From NCBI GenBank assembly GCA_964036045.1, contig OZ038381.1:121337843-121401842 (forward strand): a stretch of DNA of 64,000 nucleotides, written 5' to 3'. The notes below the pieces were generated by a model that saw only the letters and a list, made by a program, of their open reading frames with translations, searched no databases and was not told the DNA's origin. The DNA is from Eutreptiella sp. 'Long Island Sound 2002'. Lineage: Eukaryota > Euglenozoa > Euglenophyceae > Eutreptiales > Eutreptiaceae. The number at the start of each line of letters is the position of its first letter. Positions within the stretch are counted from its first letter, which is position 1. A program made the translations under genes and the position numbers. This document shows, one piece after another, positions 38,941 through 48,299 of this stretch.

Positions 38941-39106
38941 AGACCGCTTCCGGACAATAACGTCCCCTCCGTAGACAAAGGAATATGCGGGTACATACCG
39001 CAAATTGTTCCCCGACGTTCCCAACGTTTGACGCTCCCAACAAATCACGGCGTTTTTTTTTGTTCCCACGTGTGTATATGCGGGTACCAGTGTACCCTAC
39101 GTACCC

Positions 39107-39123
39107 GGTAGCCAAAGGAATAT
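39107..39123. repeat. right terminal repeat and ATAT of element A
   Basis: GGTAGCCAAAGGA then ATAT, the inverse of 21886-21902. It ends the 17.2-kb nest. Confidence 0.8.
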
Positions 39124-39205
39124 CCTTCATCCAAACGGTCACTCTATCCGTTTTTAGAAACTTCTCAATTTCATCCACTGTGCTTATGTTAAGAGATATT
39201 CTCAT
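39120..39205 (-). pseudogene. other half of the host frame interrupted by element A
   Basis: Minus-strand frame MRISLNISTVDEIEKFLKTD, then RVTVWMKD, reaching the right ATAT of element A. With the element removed it continues in phase into the minus-strand frame at 21889-21756. The start is uncertain: an upstream minus-strand frame (39435-39202) ends just before it in another phase. The phrase R-I-S-L...STVDEIEKFL resembles C-termini of class V aminotransferases only weakly. Confidence 0.4.
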
Positions 39206-39500
39206 GGTGAAAAATCGGGTCCAAAGGCATCATCCGAGACTTTCGAGCACGCCATGGCGGCTGGTGGAGAGGCTTGGCGATATAAGAGCATGTATTTCAA
39301 GCGCAAAGATGGTATGGTGAGCATAACTTGGCACACTAGGAATAACGTGGGAGTATACGGGTAAAAAAGGGGGTTTTGGAAGAAAGGGGTATGTGGCATG
39401 TACAGGTGACTACTAATGTACAATGCACAATGCATGCATAGGTGAGATGGAGAATACCTCTAGTTTGCCAATAATGATGATCGATGTTGTGTTTGAAACC

Positions 39501-39532
39501 TACTTACTTACTTACTTACTTTCTTTCTTTCT
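39501..39532. repeat. (ACTT)n / (TTTC)n microsatellite
   Basis: TACTTACTTACTTACTT followed by TCTTTCTTTC. Around it (39206-39820) I see no supported gene on the plus strand. Confidence 0.8.
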
Positions 39533-39824
39533 GTCCCTCATGAAGCTCTGGCGTGGCTCTCTGTCTGCTCTGCTTGTATGTCGTTTAATGTACATGATTC
39601 CCCAGGGTTTTTGGAGCAGCATCACGAAAGGGTGGGGACTCAGCGGCAATGTGGGAGCAAAGACCACTTTCCGAGGGCAGGGCAGGTGAGGGATGTAAAC
39701 CCAGCAGCCATTTTCTGCACTCTGCAGTGTCGCACCCATGTTGCTCAGACCCTATTGCATGTGACTGAAGAGTTGGTGCTTTGCTGTGCCCTGTGACTTA
39801 GTTCACTACCCCATTTTGGGCTCT

Positions 39825-39930
39825 TGGGGTATACGGCTGTATACTCAAGGCTCCAATACCTCAGTATACGGCCGTATACTCCGGAGTATACGGCCGTATA
39901 CTTAGAGTATACGGCCGTGTACTGCGAGTA
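39825..39930. repeat. array of the palindrome GTATACGGCCGTATAC
   Basis: The sequence has GTATACGGCTGTATAC, GTATACGGCCGTATAC twice and GTATACGGCCGTGTAC in about 100 bp, separated by 10-25 bp. Each is a 16-bp palindrome with central CGGCCG. No gene is close on the left. The stretch 39931-40186 has no supported feature. Confidence 0.9.
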
Positions 39931-40198
39931 TTTGTTTGCACCATGTGGTTGTTTCAACTTGAAAAATTCCATTGTTGTGCCTTTTGTGCCCATCTTCTTG
40001 CATGCTTTGCCTTTGCCAAACAATTGCACACCACTTGAAACCAATCTAGGCTCATACATTATTCATGACTTCAATGTATGTCTCCATATGTGTCCATTTC
40101 AATCCACATTATGTTGCTTCTTGCTCTCCTAGGCACCCTTTTTTTGGAACCATGACTGATGCGGGCACTCATGCCTTGTTGAAGAAGTGGGCGGATGG

Positions 40199-40445
40199 AG
40201 CTTACCCAATCACGGAGGGGGCGTGGGGGGGCTTGGGCCGTGCCGTGCCACGGTGCCGCCCCATAGGGTGTGTCGTGTCACACGGGGCCACTGCCGCTGT
40301 GTCGTGTTGTGTGGTGTTGTGCGGGTGATTGGCACTTGTGTCACTTGTGTCACCTGTGCCGGCCGTGCCACCATGACATGGAGGGGGGGGGGGGGGGGCA
40401 TCACGAAGTGTGCCGTGGCACGTGCCGCGACATGGGTAAGCTCCG
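40199..40445 (+). repeat. dispersed G-rich repeat, copy 2
   Basis: Matches 21170-21490 (CTTGGGCCGTGCCGTGCCAC, GTGTCGTGTCACACGGGGCC, CCACCATGACATG, G-run, GACATGGGTAAGCTCC). Confidence 0.7.
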
Positions 40446-40843
40446 ATACCGCAGCTCTCCGCACAATGCACAGAGGTGTGTTCAGCCCCGACAACACAAG
40501 CACGGTGTCTTGGGGTTCTCTTGAGAATTGTGCTTGGCGCACCTTGGACACCCCTGTTGCCCTGGTGAGGGTAATGCAACCCGGCGTTGCCCAACTCCAC
40601 AGCCTCACTGACCCTCTGTTGTCGCTGTTTGACAACAACCCGAACCTGCAAGCTATGGTGTTGCAGCTCTATGACAGACATGCCCGGGCTGTTGCGGAGC
40701 ACGTCAAAACAAGCTGCGGGGGGCCGAATAGGGGGATGAGTTTATATTTGAGGGACTGGGAGATGCCGGAGGGCTCCCCAGGGATTCGGGTCTCGGGGGA
40801 CGTGGCTGCTAGGTGGCGCAAGTGGGAGTGCAAGGCCCATTGA
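40440..40843 (+). CDS. unknown ORF downstream of the dispersed repeat
   Basis: The last ~130 codons of the frame 40187-40843 look like protein: HRGVFSPDNTSTVSWGSLEN, TPVALVRVMQPGVAQLHSL, LFDNNPNLQAMVLQLYDRHA, SGDVAARWRKWECKAH. The first third comes from the dispersed repeat and is probably not coding. No family is recognised. It may be an exon of one of the mosaic mobile genes that follow. Confidence 0.4.
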
Positions 40844-41043
40844 CAGCAAGTGCAACGGGGGCATTGGGAGAACACCGCCCCCCTGTACTCCCTCCACTCC
40901 CAATCGGCATGGTCTTGGCATGCCGATTTGGAGGGCCACACCCTCCCCACCTAGTACAAAGGTACTAGGATGCCCCCCTCCCTTTTCTTCCCCCTCACCA
41001 CTACCCCCTTTTTTGGTGTTAACACCATTGGGTCCCCATCCCG

Positions 41044-41082
41044 CTTGAGGTCGTCGATCATCGTCATGACGACGACCTCAAG
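41044..41082. repeat. 13-bp perfect hairpin
   Basis: CTTGAGGTCGTCG (41044-41056) and CGACGACCTCAAG (41070-41082) around 13 nt. It is flanked by CCATTGGGTCCCC and CCCCAATGGGGG, which extend the pairing with gaps. Confidence 0.75.
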
Positions 41083-41339
41083 GGTTTGCCCCAATGGGGG
41101 CATGCTTTCCAACCACGCTTCATTTCTGAAGATTGGATGGAGAAGTGGGGTGCGCCGCTAGGAGGTGTGCGCAGAAACCCCCCCCCGTTTTGGGTACCAC
41201 TAGCACCACGATGTGCACGCGTTTACAATACCTAAGAATCACTATACGAGTTTCCATAAGTGTCGTAAGTCCAAAGCGAGCCTAGGTTGTGAAGGACGAC
41301 ACGCTATGTTGAATTTCCAAAAATGACCAAAAGCGCACA

Positions 41340-41500
41340 AAGGTGGGTTACAGCACGGGTTCCGGCGCAGAGAGGGGGGTTCCAACACGGGTTCCAGCAA
41401 GGGTTTCAGCACAAAAAGGGGGTTCCGGCAAGGTTCCAGCACAGGGTTGTAGCGCACAAAGGGGTTCCAGCAAGGGGTTCCAACAGGGGTTCCAGCACCT
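41340..41500. repeat. GGTTCCAGCA array (X1 copy 1)
   Basis: At least eight variants of GGTTCCAGCA-AGGGG with AAAGGGG spacers, directly upstream of the X1 coding start. An equivalent array lies at 50890-51045. The repeats are direct, not palindromic. Confidence 0.8.
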
Positions 41501-41537
41501 TTGTTTCACTTTTGTTCCTTTGCATTTCAGCCCACAT

Positions 41538-42344
41538 GCCTTTGTTGGCCTTGGTCGACTGGACCAAGACTGCTCGGGCTGCCGTGGGCACTCGGGGCTA
41601 TGCGGGCCCCGATGGGTTGGGCTGCACCGACCTCGCCGCCCACCCCGACACCAAGGTGGCGATACCCTCAGGCACCTCCATTGCCCGCATCCGCCTCACC
41701 CTCCCCCTCCTCGCCGCCGACAAGCCGCCCTGCGCCCTCACCGACTGGCTGTACGGGGTCTTGGAGCAGGACCCCGAGGGGCCGATCCTGCAGGTCCGGC
41801 TGCACGCTGACGACGTGGGTGATGTCATCCAAGCCTGCACCGGGCGGGTGAACCCCACCGTCAACAGGACGCAAGGGCGTCATGTGGGGATGGAGGGCAC
41901 CACACTCCTCTTCGCCGCCCACAAGCCCACCACCAAGAAGGCTGGGAAGGACAAGTACCTTTTCAAGCACCCCCACCTCGATACCCTCCGCTACGTGGTG
42001 GACAGCAAGCCCGCCATGTCCTTGCCCAACTACTCCCTCACCAGCCACTCCCCCTACCGTTGGAAGCCGGAGCTTCTCGGGTTGTCTACGCCGGTGCTGA
42101 TGGAGAGCGAGGAAGCGGTCTTGCCCCTCCCCATGTGCCACGCCCTGCCGCTCATTGGGACAAGCGAACGGTTAAGCAGGTGGACATCTTCTGGGAAGTG
42201 AACGAGGAACTCTCGGATTTGGGTCAGACGGGGCGCGTGTTCAAGGAGGAGTTCATGGCGAAGGATGGCGACATGGTGGCGAACATGAAGATCGAGGCAC
42301 AACAACGTGGGCCGGAGTGTACCCTTCGTGAACCGGCCGTTTGA
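41538..42344 (+). pseudogene. X1 protein, copy 1 (one frameshift)
   Basis: From ATG 41538: LALVDWTKTARAAVGTRGY, LHADDVGDVIQACTGR, VGMEGTTLLFAAHKPTTKK, KDKYLFKHPHLDTLRYVVDS, EAVLPLPMCHALPLIGTSE. The frame stops at 42201, but the protein continues in another frame (VKQVDIFWEVNEELSDLGQT ... FMAKDGDMVANMKIEA) to 42344. Comparison with copy 2 (GCGAACCGGTGAAGC) shows that copy 1 lost one C at about 42168. No family is recognised. In copy 2 the segment continues directly into a 2OG-dioxygenase-like sequence, so X1 may be its N-terminal domain. Confidence 0.65.
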
Positions 42345-42514
42345 ATCCGAGATTCATGGTACCGTGAATTTCACCAATTTTTGCTGTGTTTTGCTCGTAA
42401 CTTGGTGCCATCGTGTGTGTTTCTCGTGCTAACTTCGCCCAAAGTGAGATCCAAAAAATGTGTGCAAATTAGAGGTTTTAAGTAGCCACATCGTTCAACA
42501 CATTTGGTGAGATT

Positions 42515-42650
42515 CGCGTGAATGCGAAATTCACGCACCCAAATTCACACATAAATTCACACGGTTCACAGATTCACGACAATGTGAAATTCGCACGAAA
42601 CTCGTACGAAATTCGTACGATTTTCGTACCAATTCGCCCCAATTTCCACT
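42515..42650. repeat. CGTACG/AATTCGTACGAATT palindrome array 1
   Basis: Dense variants: GTGAATGCGAAATTCACG, AAATTCGCACGAAACTCG, TACGAAATTCGTACGATTTT. It ends about 50 bp before the start of the dioxygenase gene. Related arrays lie at 45722-45880, 47985-48072 and 57735-57840. Confidence 0.85.
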
Positions 42651-42701
42651 GTTTAGCTTTCCCACAGCTCTCAAAGCCTTTCTTTGCATCTTCTTTTGAC
42701 C

Positions 42702-44167
42702 ATGTCCCCACAAACTTTGTCCCAGCTGGCCAGCCCGCAGTCTCGCCCCGATCCCGCTGCCGACACCCTCCCCCACTACCAAGCCCTCACCGTCGCCCAC
42801 CATCAATTGGAGGAGGCGAGCTACCAGTCGGGGGCACTGGGGGTGGATGATGTTGTGGGCTGGGCAGCATCCCATGACCCCTCCCCCGATGTGATCCATA
42901 TCGACCTACGCAGCCCCACCCGCAACTCCTATCTTGGGGGAAAGGCCTGGGCCACAACTTTGTGGAGGGAACTCCGCCGCCAACTCCCCTCCTTCGAATT
43001 TTTGCATCTGACCCCTCAACCTGCCACCCTTGACCAACTCCTCAATTCCATGCGCACCAACCCGGTGGGGAAGCCTAAGGACGCCCACGTCCAAGTGTAC
43101 CCCACCACTAACCTTGTGTATACCCCCCCCCACTGCGACATGGTGTGCCCGCACGATCTTGCTGCAGGTGCACGGGCTGACCACTCCTTTTTCCCCTTCT
43201 CCTGGCAACTTGCCAGCCCCCGTTGGTGGGAGGATTTTGGCATCGCCCCTTTCCATCCCACCATGCCCCCACAAGTGCACATTCCCGACATCACCCACCC
43301 CACCTTCTACAGTACAACTTCTTTGCAATGGTACAGTGGTCCCTCATGCGCCCCCCCCCCCTTCATTTCGAGTGAACCCCCCCTCTGCACTGAACCCCTT
43401 CCCGACCCCCCTAATGGGGTGATGGGCCACCCCGACCCTGCCCCCGACAGTGTTGGCCCCTCCCAGCTGCCCCTCAACTTTGTTGATGGGAACGGCTACA
43501 TTGTGCTTCGGGGCTTGTAGAAGCACAGGCTTGCGAGGTGGGGTGGAACAAGGTGATGAAGGCGTGGGGCAGTGGCGACGAAAAAGTTGTCGCGAAAAAT
43601 TTTGAGCTGCTTTTCAACACCGTGCGGAGTGAAGATCAGGCAAGGGATCCTGAGCTCCCCCGCCATTGGCAAAGCAAAAGATCCCTGGGGTCGGGGGTCA
43701 GGGGGCCTCTCTTCAAGAAGGTCCACCCCCTCCCTCACCGAAAGTGTCCCTCAGGTTGGGGACCTCCACCCAGTGACGCCGGGCAACGTCTACGTGGCGA
43801 GTGTGGTGAGTGGGGCCGAGCTCCCCCACACCGATGTTGCCACCCACCCCGAGGTGCTCCCCCCCCCGACAGCAGGGACATCTCGGGGTGCCACCTAAGT
43901 AGCTTCCTCTGCTTGTCAGAGGACTACGAGGTGGCGGTGCAGGCGGGGACGGCCCTAGGGGAGGCGGGGGAGGCGCGCTGGGACACCATTCAGCTGCAGA
44001 GGGGGGACACGTTGCTGATGGTGGCCACCAGCCGCCACCATGGGTTGCCCGCCCTCCCCGACACCAAGGATGGGCTGCGGGGGTTTTTTTTTAACTTGTG
44101 GACCCCCGACCCCCGGCACCGACACCACCAGCCCAACACCACGCACCTGGACCCCACCCCCCCCTAG
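42702..44167 (+). pseudogene. 2-oxoglutarate/Fe(II) dioxygenase-like gene 1 (frameshifted)
   Basis: The first ORF (42702-43520) has SPQTLSQLAS, DVIHIDLRSPTRNSYLGGKA, VYPTTNLVYTPPHCDMVCPH and ends FVDGNGYIVLRGL, the usual start of a phytanoyl-type dioxygenase core. The core continues in another frame (VGWNKVMKAW...FELLFNTV), then a third: VYVASVVSGAELPHTDVATH supplies the H-x-D iron ligands. After a C-run frame change it reads WDTIQLQRGDTLLMVATSRH, HGLPALPDTKDGLRGFFFNL and WTPDP, supplying the distal His and the 2OG-binding Arg. All catalytic residues are present. Only indels at homopolymers break the frame, so sequencing error is possible. Whether the substrate is a nucleic acid (TET/JBP-like) or something else cannot be told. 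Confidence 0.65.
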
Positions 44168-44369
44168 GATGCGCTGTTCTAGGGCACGGTGCGGAACCCC
44201 CCGAATTTTGGGGTTGTTAATATGGTTGGAACCCGGAATTTCACATGTTACATGGGTGCACTATGATGCAACATTTTCCCTTGCATGCATCGTTTGCTCG
44301 AGATTGCCCGTTTTGCACTTTTTGCGATTTGCTCTTTTTGTGCTCTAACTAGTTAGAACGGGGTTAGAC

Positions 44370-44490
44370 GATTAGTTGTCGCGTGGGTTATCGTGCGATA
44401 ACCTAGTTATCGCGGGGGTTATCGCGCTAGTTATCGCGCGATAACTAGTTATCGCGCGAGTTATCGCGTAGGTTATCGCGCTCCATTTTC
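44370..44490. repeat. TTATCGCGCGATAA palindrome array
   Basis: Nine or so GTTATCGCG / CGCGATAAC half-sites, including the perfect GTTATCGCGCGATAAC and GGTTATCGTGCGATAACC. Just left is TCTAACTAGTTAGA. A further small cluster (44930-45025) has CGCGATAACTGCGTGATAAC and CTCTAACTAGTTAGAG followed by TTCTAACTC repeats. Confidence 0.9.
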
Positions 44491-44499
44491 TCTTGTTCC

Positions 44500-45130
44500 A
44501 TCTTTCCCCTCTTTGCTTTAGCTCTCGAATTCTTTGTAATTGCCCTTGCTGCTCTCCACGCTTGGTGCGAGCACCATCAAAAGCTCTTTGGGGTCCGTCG
44601 CCTTAATTGGCGGTCCCGAGGGGTTTACGATGGGTGACATTAATGTGAGGCGCAGGTTTCCTCCATCCCAACGGAGTATCGGCATGGGCCTTACAAGAGG
44701 AGGCTCAAAAATTGTTTCAAGAGTTGGTCCTTGGTAAGGCCAAGTATGTTTCCCTGCCACATGCACCATTGCATGTCCATGAACGCCCTGGAGCAAGGAC
44801 TTTTGGGAATGGAGGCAGCCAAGGCCTCAGACATTGACGACTTTGTATGAAGAAACACCATAAATGCTTTCTGCCAAGTGTTTTGTGTTGTTTGTCCTAG
44901 TGAGGGATGGAGGAGGGGTGCGCGATGACTACCCGCGATAACTGCGTGATAACTAGTGCTCTAACTAGTTAGAGCAAGGTGCTCTAACTGTGTTTTAACT
45001 CTGTTCTAACTCTGCTCTAACTCTTTGACCCCCCCCCCAAAAAAAACCAGCCCTACGATGAGGGTTTTGTGGGGAAAGAAAGGGGATGGGGGGTTTTGAG
45101 GGTTCCAAATCCATTTTTTTGGGTGGTTTA
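44500..45130. other. no convincing gene; second TAACTAGTTA cluster
   Basis: Overlapping open frames on both strands at 44518-44796 are not supported by any domain. The stretch 44930-45025 holds the TTATCGCG/CTAACTAGTTAG cluster mentioned for the array at 44370, and GGTTTT/CCCC-rich sequence follows. Confidence 0.35.
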
Positions 45131-45205
45131 CCCCAAAATTGAGGCTAGGTGGATGTCCCGGAAATTGTGCTCTAACTAGGGGTTCCGCACAACGCCCTAG
45201 AACGC

Positions 45206-45672
45206 TGCTTCCCAACCAGGAGGCCCTGGCCGTTGTTGGGGATTTGTCCACCTTGGACTTCCCCAGCGTGGACCAGGTGTTGGGGGTGGGGAAGGGGGCG
45301 GTTGGCAGGGTGGGGTTGTGGGAGGGGGGTGCTGCCCAGGCCCTCTTCGCCGACGCCCCCGAGGCGGTCCCGGCCGGCCCCCCCACCTGCCCCTTCCACC
45401 ATACCTTCCTCTCCCGCTCGGCCCCAAGCTCCGACCTCGCGGTCATCGAGGTCGCCGAGCAGTGCATGCTCTTCTTCGTGGGGAGCGTGCACCGGATGGA
45501 GATGTGCAAGGGGGACAACGGCATTGCGGAGTCGGAGATCCACTTCGCCATGTCAAGCGTTGCTCCCCCGGTGCGGCCGAGCACGCTGTGGTATCTGGTC
45601 AACAGAGCCCTAGCGTGGCGGTCGCCCAGATGTTCGAAGGCTGGGGCATGGTCAATCACATGTCCATGTGAT
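45206..45672 (+). CDS. unknown mosaic-element ORF
   Basis: The frame reads NQEALAVVGDLSTLDFPSVD, VGKGAVGRVGLWEGGAAQAL, CPFHHTFLSRSAPSSDLAVI, EVAEQCMLFFVGSVHRMEMC and stops soon after. No start codon with context was recognised and no family is known. It lies between two palindrome arrays in the region that carries the dioxygenase and X1 segments. A CGTACG array follows the ORF directly. It may be an internal exon of a mobile gene. Confidence 0.4.
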
Positions 45673-45721
45673 TGCAAGGTGTGCTTGCTTGTGTGTTTGC
45701 TTTCTTTATGGGCAAATTGGA

Positions 45722-45880
45722 CGAAATTCAGGTGAAATTCCTACGAAATTCGTACCAATTTCGTACGAATTTCGTGAGAATTTCACGTGAATGAATGTGT
45801 GTGAATTTTGAGGCATTGTGAAATCCGTACGAAATCGGTACGAATTTCGTACGAATTTCTTTGAATTTGGTCCAATTTGT
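45722..45880. repeat. CGTACG palindrome array 2
   Basis: ATTCGTACCAATTTCGTACG, AATTTCACGTGAATG, AATCGGTACGAATTTCGTAC and similar: about ten sites in 160 bp. Confidence 0.9.
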
Positions 45881-46189
45881 TTAGTTTATTGTTGCATTGT
45901 TCTATCTTCGCTCCCCCATTCTCCATTGGTGCCTTGCACACTTCTCCCTGTCTATAGGTCCCTTTCCACGCGTGGTCGCCGGACAATCGGCACCACAGCC
46001 AGCGCCGATTCAAGCCCCGGCCCCGTGTGCAGGAGCCCGAGCAGCAGAATGAGCCGCCGCAGGCACCGGTTGTGGACGGACCCCGAGCGAGGCCTGCAGT
46101 GAGCGTAGCGAGGACTCGCGGCGCTTTGGACGCTCTGCAGGGGGCCACAGCGAGGCCAGCTCCGGTGCGGGGCATGCTATGCGGGAGGT

Positions 46190-46755
46190 GCTCGTCCCCA
46201 TGCCGTCCCGCGAGGATTTTGGCACCGCCCACCTGGACCCCCCCCTGGATTGGGTCATCCTCGCCCCCGGGTAGCCGGATCCGGCCTCGACGTAGAAGGT
46301 GCCGCCCAGGGCCGACGGGCGGCGGCGGCATCTCTGTGCCGTGTGGGACATGGCCTTGGAGGCCCGGGGGGTGCAAGGCATCCTCCGCATCTCCTTCCCC
46401 TGCCCCATTGTGGTCATGGGGGGTTCCAACCTGCCCGAGGGGCATGAACCCGTGGGCATGTTTGTCTACGGGGTTGTGAGCGGGCACCAGCGGGTGCAGA
46501 CGGGGGTGGCACGGATTGGGGAGGAGGGGACGGTGACCACGGCTGGGGTCCTTGGGCTGAATGTGGTCACGGGGTGGGAGAAGCGGAGGCCGGAGTCGGT
46601 GGATGTGGCATGGCTTGCCATGCGCGTCCATGTGGGGAGGCAGCACGAGGGGGGGGTTGACGTCATTTACGTCCAGGAGGAGGAGGACGCCCCCCCCCCA
46701 CCCCCTAGGCCCGGAAGCGGAAAGACCCCCCCCCCAAAGGGGACACCGAGACGAG
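46190..46755 (+). CDS. unknown mosaic-element protein (segment X3)
   Basis: The frame ending about 46755 reads CAVWDMALEARGVQGILRIS, FPCPIVVMGGSNLPEGHEPV, MFVYGVVSGHQRVQTGVARI, VDVAWLAMRVHVG, then a Glu/Pro linker (QEEEDAPPPPPRPGSGK). The tail (GACGTCATTTACGTCCAGGA onward) is repeated at about 52058-52160. The 5' part (45950-46190) has other open frames and a G/C-rich composition. No family is recognised. The X3 tail is directly joined to the transposase-like segment at 46756. Confidence 0.45.
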
Positions 46756-47869
46756 TTGCGCAAGGCCGCAACCGTAAGTTTTAAAGATGCGGAAGGGAAC
46801 GATAGGCAGTTCCTTTTTTTTCTTTGTGCAGATGGGAAAGCACAGGTGCTCATGGCGGGCTGCCAAAACTGGAAGGCAGAATCCCATGGTGCCACCGTGT
46901 GTTGGGTCTGCATGCGTAACCGTGCTCTTTGCGTTGCTACCTTTGGCACAGCAAGTGCGATACACGGCAACTTGGAAGGGGATGTTGCCATAGGTGCCAT
47001 ATATAGGACCATTACGAGTGATAGGCGAGTGCCTGATTATGGCCTCCATGGGGTCCTTCGTGTCTTGTTGTGTGGCATCAACGGGACACGGGACCTAGTT
47101 GTACAATTGACAGGGAAGGCACCGGCCACTGTGGCACGCACCATGCTGCAACCGGTTCTAGACGAGGCACGGCGTGCTGCACGAACTTTCACCCGTGCCT
47201 CATTAACTAATGACAAGGCAAACTGCAAGGGGAAGGTGAGGATGGAGTGTGCTGCTGCCATCCATTTCATGCGGAACAGGGGTTGGGAGAAGATAATAGA
47301 GGCTTGCCTACAGCATCCTAGTGTGAGGCAGCATGAAGTAGGAGGAAAAAGTTGGGAGTCGGTGTGCAAAACGTGGTGGGAGAATTTTGCAAGCATGTGT
47401 GTGTACGCGTGGCGTTCCGCATGGTTCTCCGGGCCGACTTGGGGCGGCTCCGGAACCATAGCATAGCCATGGGCACCGCGCCCACGATGAGCTCCAGTGG
47501 GGCAAACTTCTGTGGACGCATCTTTGGATCGACCCCATGTATTATTTTGCAAAGAATTGGAGAATATTGTCAAAGTTCTCGTGCTTTGCCATGGAGGGAA
47601 GTCACCGGAGGCTGAAGCGTATGTTGCGCAACAGCCGGGGCCTAAGCCTCCTCCGGGGGAGACTAGGGGTGCAAGTGGTTGTGGACAACCACAGCATTGA
47701 TGATAGCCTTTGGTTGCATGGGTGGGATGCAGCCAAAAGGGCACAACATGCACAAGGGCCCATAAGTGTACAAACGTATGCAAGCCGTACAAGAAGACGG
47801 CTTCTAACCGACATGCAGTACCTTCATACTCTACAGCGGCGGTTTCGGTGTCGCAAGACACGGACATGA
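46756..47869 (+). pseudogene. transposase-like protein, copy 1 (5'-truncated, frameshifted)
   Basis: Starts within DELRKAATVSFKDAEGN and continues FLFFLCADGKAQVLMAGCQN, WKAESHGATVCWVCM (paired Cys likely binding zinc), YGLHGVLRVLLCGINGTRDL, LTGKAPATVARTMLQPVLDE, HFMRNRGWEKIIEACLQHPS. A one-base loss near 47436 shifts the frame. The rest (LGRLRNHSIAMGTA, FAMEGSHRRLKRMLRNSRG, DNHSIDDSLWLHGWDAAKR) is in other frames. Copy 2 at 57918-59690 has the full N-terminus. The layout, with zinc knuckle, conserved D/E and H residues and dispersed copies, suggests a DNA transposase of a family I cannot name. Confidence 0.6.
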
Positions 47870-47984
47870 GATCACCACACAAACCCAGACCATTGTTGCC
47901 TGTGGCCGGGGTGCATGCAGGGGTGCACTGGAGAGCCTACTAGGGCTGTTAGGACAAAGCAGGGGGTGCACACCCCTAACATTT

Positions 47985-48072
47985 GTGTAAAATCATGTGA
48001 ATTCACATGAAATTCTCACGAAATTTGTACGATATTCGTGCGAATTTCGTACGAATTTGGTACGATTTAACG
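47985..48072. repeat. CGTACG palindrome array 3
   Basis: GTGAATTCACATGAAATTCT, ATATTCGTGCGAATTTCGTA and CGAATTTGGTACGATTT, 120 bp after the transposase-like copy 1. Confidence 0.85.
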
Positions 48073-48299
48073 TGCATTTACGCCTATGAATGCGCTACAG
48101 GCTTGCCGGGCATTGGCACCTCTCGTTTTGGGCACGGTTTGGGCATTGTGGATGCTTTTGGGGCGGGATCTTCATTAGATGATGCGTAATGAAGTTGGGG
48201 GAAGAATTTTACCCCCTCCAATCCCTCGGAAGGAACCAAAAATATGGCGTTCCCCCCCCCCCCGAAAACCTCAAAATTTGGGTGGATTGACCTGAATAT

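Larger units (their letters stand above)
32790..38982 (+). mobile_element. PiggyBac-like element E2 (nested in A, complete)
   Basis: 6193 bp. Left end TCCTTTGTCTACCACGC (32790), right end GTAGACAAAGGA (ending 38982). ATAT lies at 32786-32789 and 38983-38986. Joining the flanks through one ATAT gives TTACCGGGTACAATATGCGG GTACAT, which exists uninterrupted at 22137-22162, so the 4-bp ATAT is a true target duplication. It encodes an intact companion gene and an intact transposase in the same direction. This is the only copy in the window that looks autonomous. E2 and E1 share ends and coding homology but differ in intron positions. Confidence 0.92.
21890..39119 (+). mobile_element. PiggyBac-like element A (outer, with two nested elements)
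   Basis: Left end TCCTTTGGCTACCACCC (21890). Right end GGTAGCCAAAGGA (39107-39119) is its exact inverse over 13 bp, and both are flanked by ATAT. Inside are a multi-exon companion gene (22293-25984) and a PiggyBac transposase (to 27773). The 3' tail is split by E1 and E2. Subtracting both with their duplications leaves about 6.4 kb, close to the 6.2 kb of E2, so A was probably a complete element. Near the left end it shares GGGGGGTTTTTGAGGG with E1-E3. Its introns and tail are full of GGGTAC/GTTCCCCGACGTT repeats not found in E1-E3. That and its diverged proteins mark it as a distinct subfamily, older than its inserts. Confidence 0.85.
41147..42344 (+). mobile_element. repeated segment X1, copy 1
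   Basis: From GGGGTGCGCCGCTAGGAGGT to the end of the ORF this 1.2-kb segment recurs at 50699-51866, including a shared non-coding leader (TTTTGGGTACCACTAG, GTCCAAAGCGAGCCTAGGTT, TTGAATTTCCAAAAATGACC) and a GGTTCCAGCA-rich array. No terminal inverted repeat is apparent. It is a dispersed coding repeat, probably part of a larger mobile element. Confidence 0.75.

Noticed and set aside
46762-46833. 65-bp intron (GTAAGTTTTAAAG...TTTTTTTTCTTTGTGCAG) in transposase-like copy 1, also at 58587-58644
   Set aside because: Donor and acceptor look good, but in copy 1 the frame is open through it and reads like protein (FLFFLCADGKAQVLMAG); splicing would shift to a frame that soon stops. It cannot be fully excluded without RNA.
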